Of a stretch of DNA of 32,213 bases, positions 31,964 to 32,213 are shown one piece after another. Under the pieces are notes generated by a model. That model saw only the letters and a program-made list of their open reading frames with translations, ran no database searches and was not told the DNA's origin. Within the stretch, counting starts at the first letter, position 1, and every line of letters begins with the position of its first letter. The translations under genes were made by a program, and so were the position numbers. Origin of the DNA: Alphaproteobacteria bacterium (lineage in GTDB: Bacteria; Pseudomonadota; Alphaproteobacteria; Reyranellales; JAQSWP01); the NCBI GenBank assembly GCA_029266575.1, contig JAQSWP010000013.1, forward strand, positions 1 to 32,213, given 5' to 3'.

Positions 31964-32213
31964 GTCGACGCGCGCTCCCGCAACAGTTCCGCCAAAGGCC
32001 GGCCACGGCGGGCGCGAGCGACTTCGACCAGACCCAGACGCGTCCAGCCCAGCACCTGGGTCGGCAGCGGATCGGCCGCCAGATGCAGCGCCAGCCGCCC
32101 CAGCACGCGATCGCGATCGGCCGCCTGGCGCAGGGTGATGAAATCGATCAGCACCGCGCCGCCGATATTGCGCAGGCGCAATTGCTGCGCCACCACTTCC
32201 GCCGCTTCGAGAT
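31960..32213 (-). CDS. rng: Ribonuclease E/G family protein, C-terminal fragment (runs off window)
   Basis: The last 83 or so codons. LEAAEVVAQQLRLRNIGGAVLIDFI and the closing TRLGLVEVARARRGRPLAELL are typical of the end of the RNase E/G catalytic core (DNase I-like region and the TR-GLVE-RKR motif). The protein ends soon after this motif, as RNase G does, without the long scaffold tail of RNase E. Order RNase G, HflC-like, yacG, tRNA-Phe on one strand. Confidence 0.9.
   Translation of the reverse strand, partial: LEAAEVVAQQLRLRNIGGAVLIDFITLRQAADRDRVLGRLALHLAADPLPTQVLGWTRLGLVEVARARRGRPLAELLRERAST

Noticed and set aside
1-32213. CRISPR arrays, insertion sequences, transposases, integrases or replication origins
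   Set aside because: No regular spaced repeats, no recognisable recombinase genes and no iteron clusters were seen in the window.

Overview
The window is high-GC DNA with ATGA gene overlaps, tripartite tricarboxylate (TctABC) and branched-chain-type ABC uptake systems, and the core order rng-yacG-tRNA-Phe at its right edge. This points to an alphaproteobacterium (Rhodospirillales/Rhizobiales-like); that is inference from gene content and not a species call.

Layout. (1) 1-12.0 kb is a sugar-acid-like catabolic regulon. A leftward operon holds an extended-SDR epimerase, a GNAT acetyltransferase, a TetR regulator, a DHDPS-family aldolase/dehydratase and a Gfo/Idh/MocA oxidoreductase (cut by the window edge). 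A divergent amidase, a leftward tctC-tctB-tctA uptake operon, and a rightward operon of Gfo/Idh oxidoreductase, TIM-barrel isomerase and MLE-type enolase-superfamily enzyme complete it. Three near-identical 16-bp palindromes (GTAACCAATTGGTTAC type) lie in front of these units and look like the operators of the TetR protein. (2) 12.1-13.6 kb: pirin and an NADPH-dependent FMN reductase. (3) 13.6-14.9 kb: a scar with three decayed gene ends (acetoin-reductase-like SDR, a second SDR, pseudoazurin) around a small HTH gene with a 21-codon upstream ORF. (4) 14.9-19.4 kb: a nitric-oxide detoxification cluster (CopD-like membrane protein, NnrS, SirB2-like protein, quinol-type NO reductase). (5) 19.9-30.9 kb: an 11-kb catabolic islet bounded by a 50-bp direct repeat. 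The right copy is the 3' half of an intact tRNA-Phe gene and the left copy is an orphan 3' half. Inside lie a leftward nine-gene operon (HIBADH-like dehydrogenase, substrate-binding protein, livH, livM, livG, livF, an unusual third ATPase without a signature motif, two SDRs) and a divergent rpiR-iolC pair. No integrase is visible. (6) 31.1-32.2 kb: core genes yacG, a small HflC-like SPFH protein, and the 3' end of an RNase E/G gene.

How the parts work together. Both catabolic regions have the same plan: a periplasmic binding protein gene followed by a strong intercistronic hairpin, then permease genes, a local repressor with recognisable palindromes, and oxidoreductases/aldolases/kinase. The right islet probably imports a polyol or sugar, oxidises it with SDRs, phosphorylates it with the IolC-type kinase and splits it with the fused DUF2090 domain. 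The true substrates cannot be read from sequence. The most striking points are the integrase-less tRNA-Phe metabolic islet, the three-site TetR regulon, and the ATPase that appears to lack the ABC signature subdomain.
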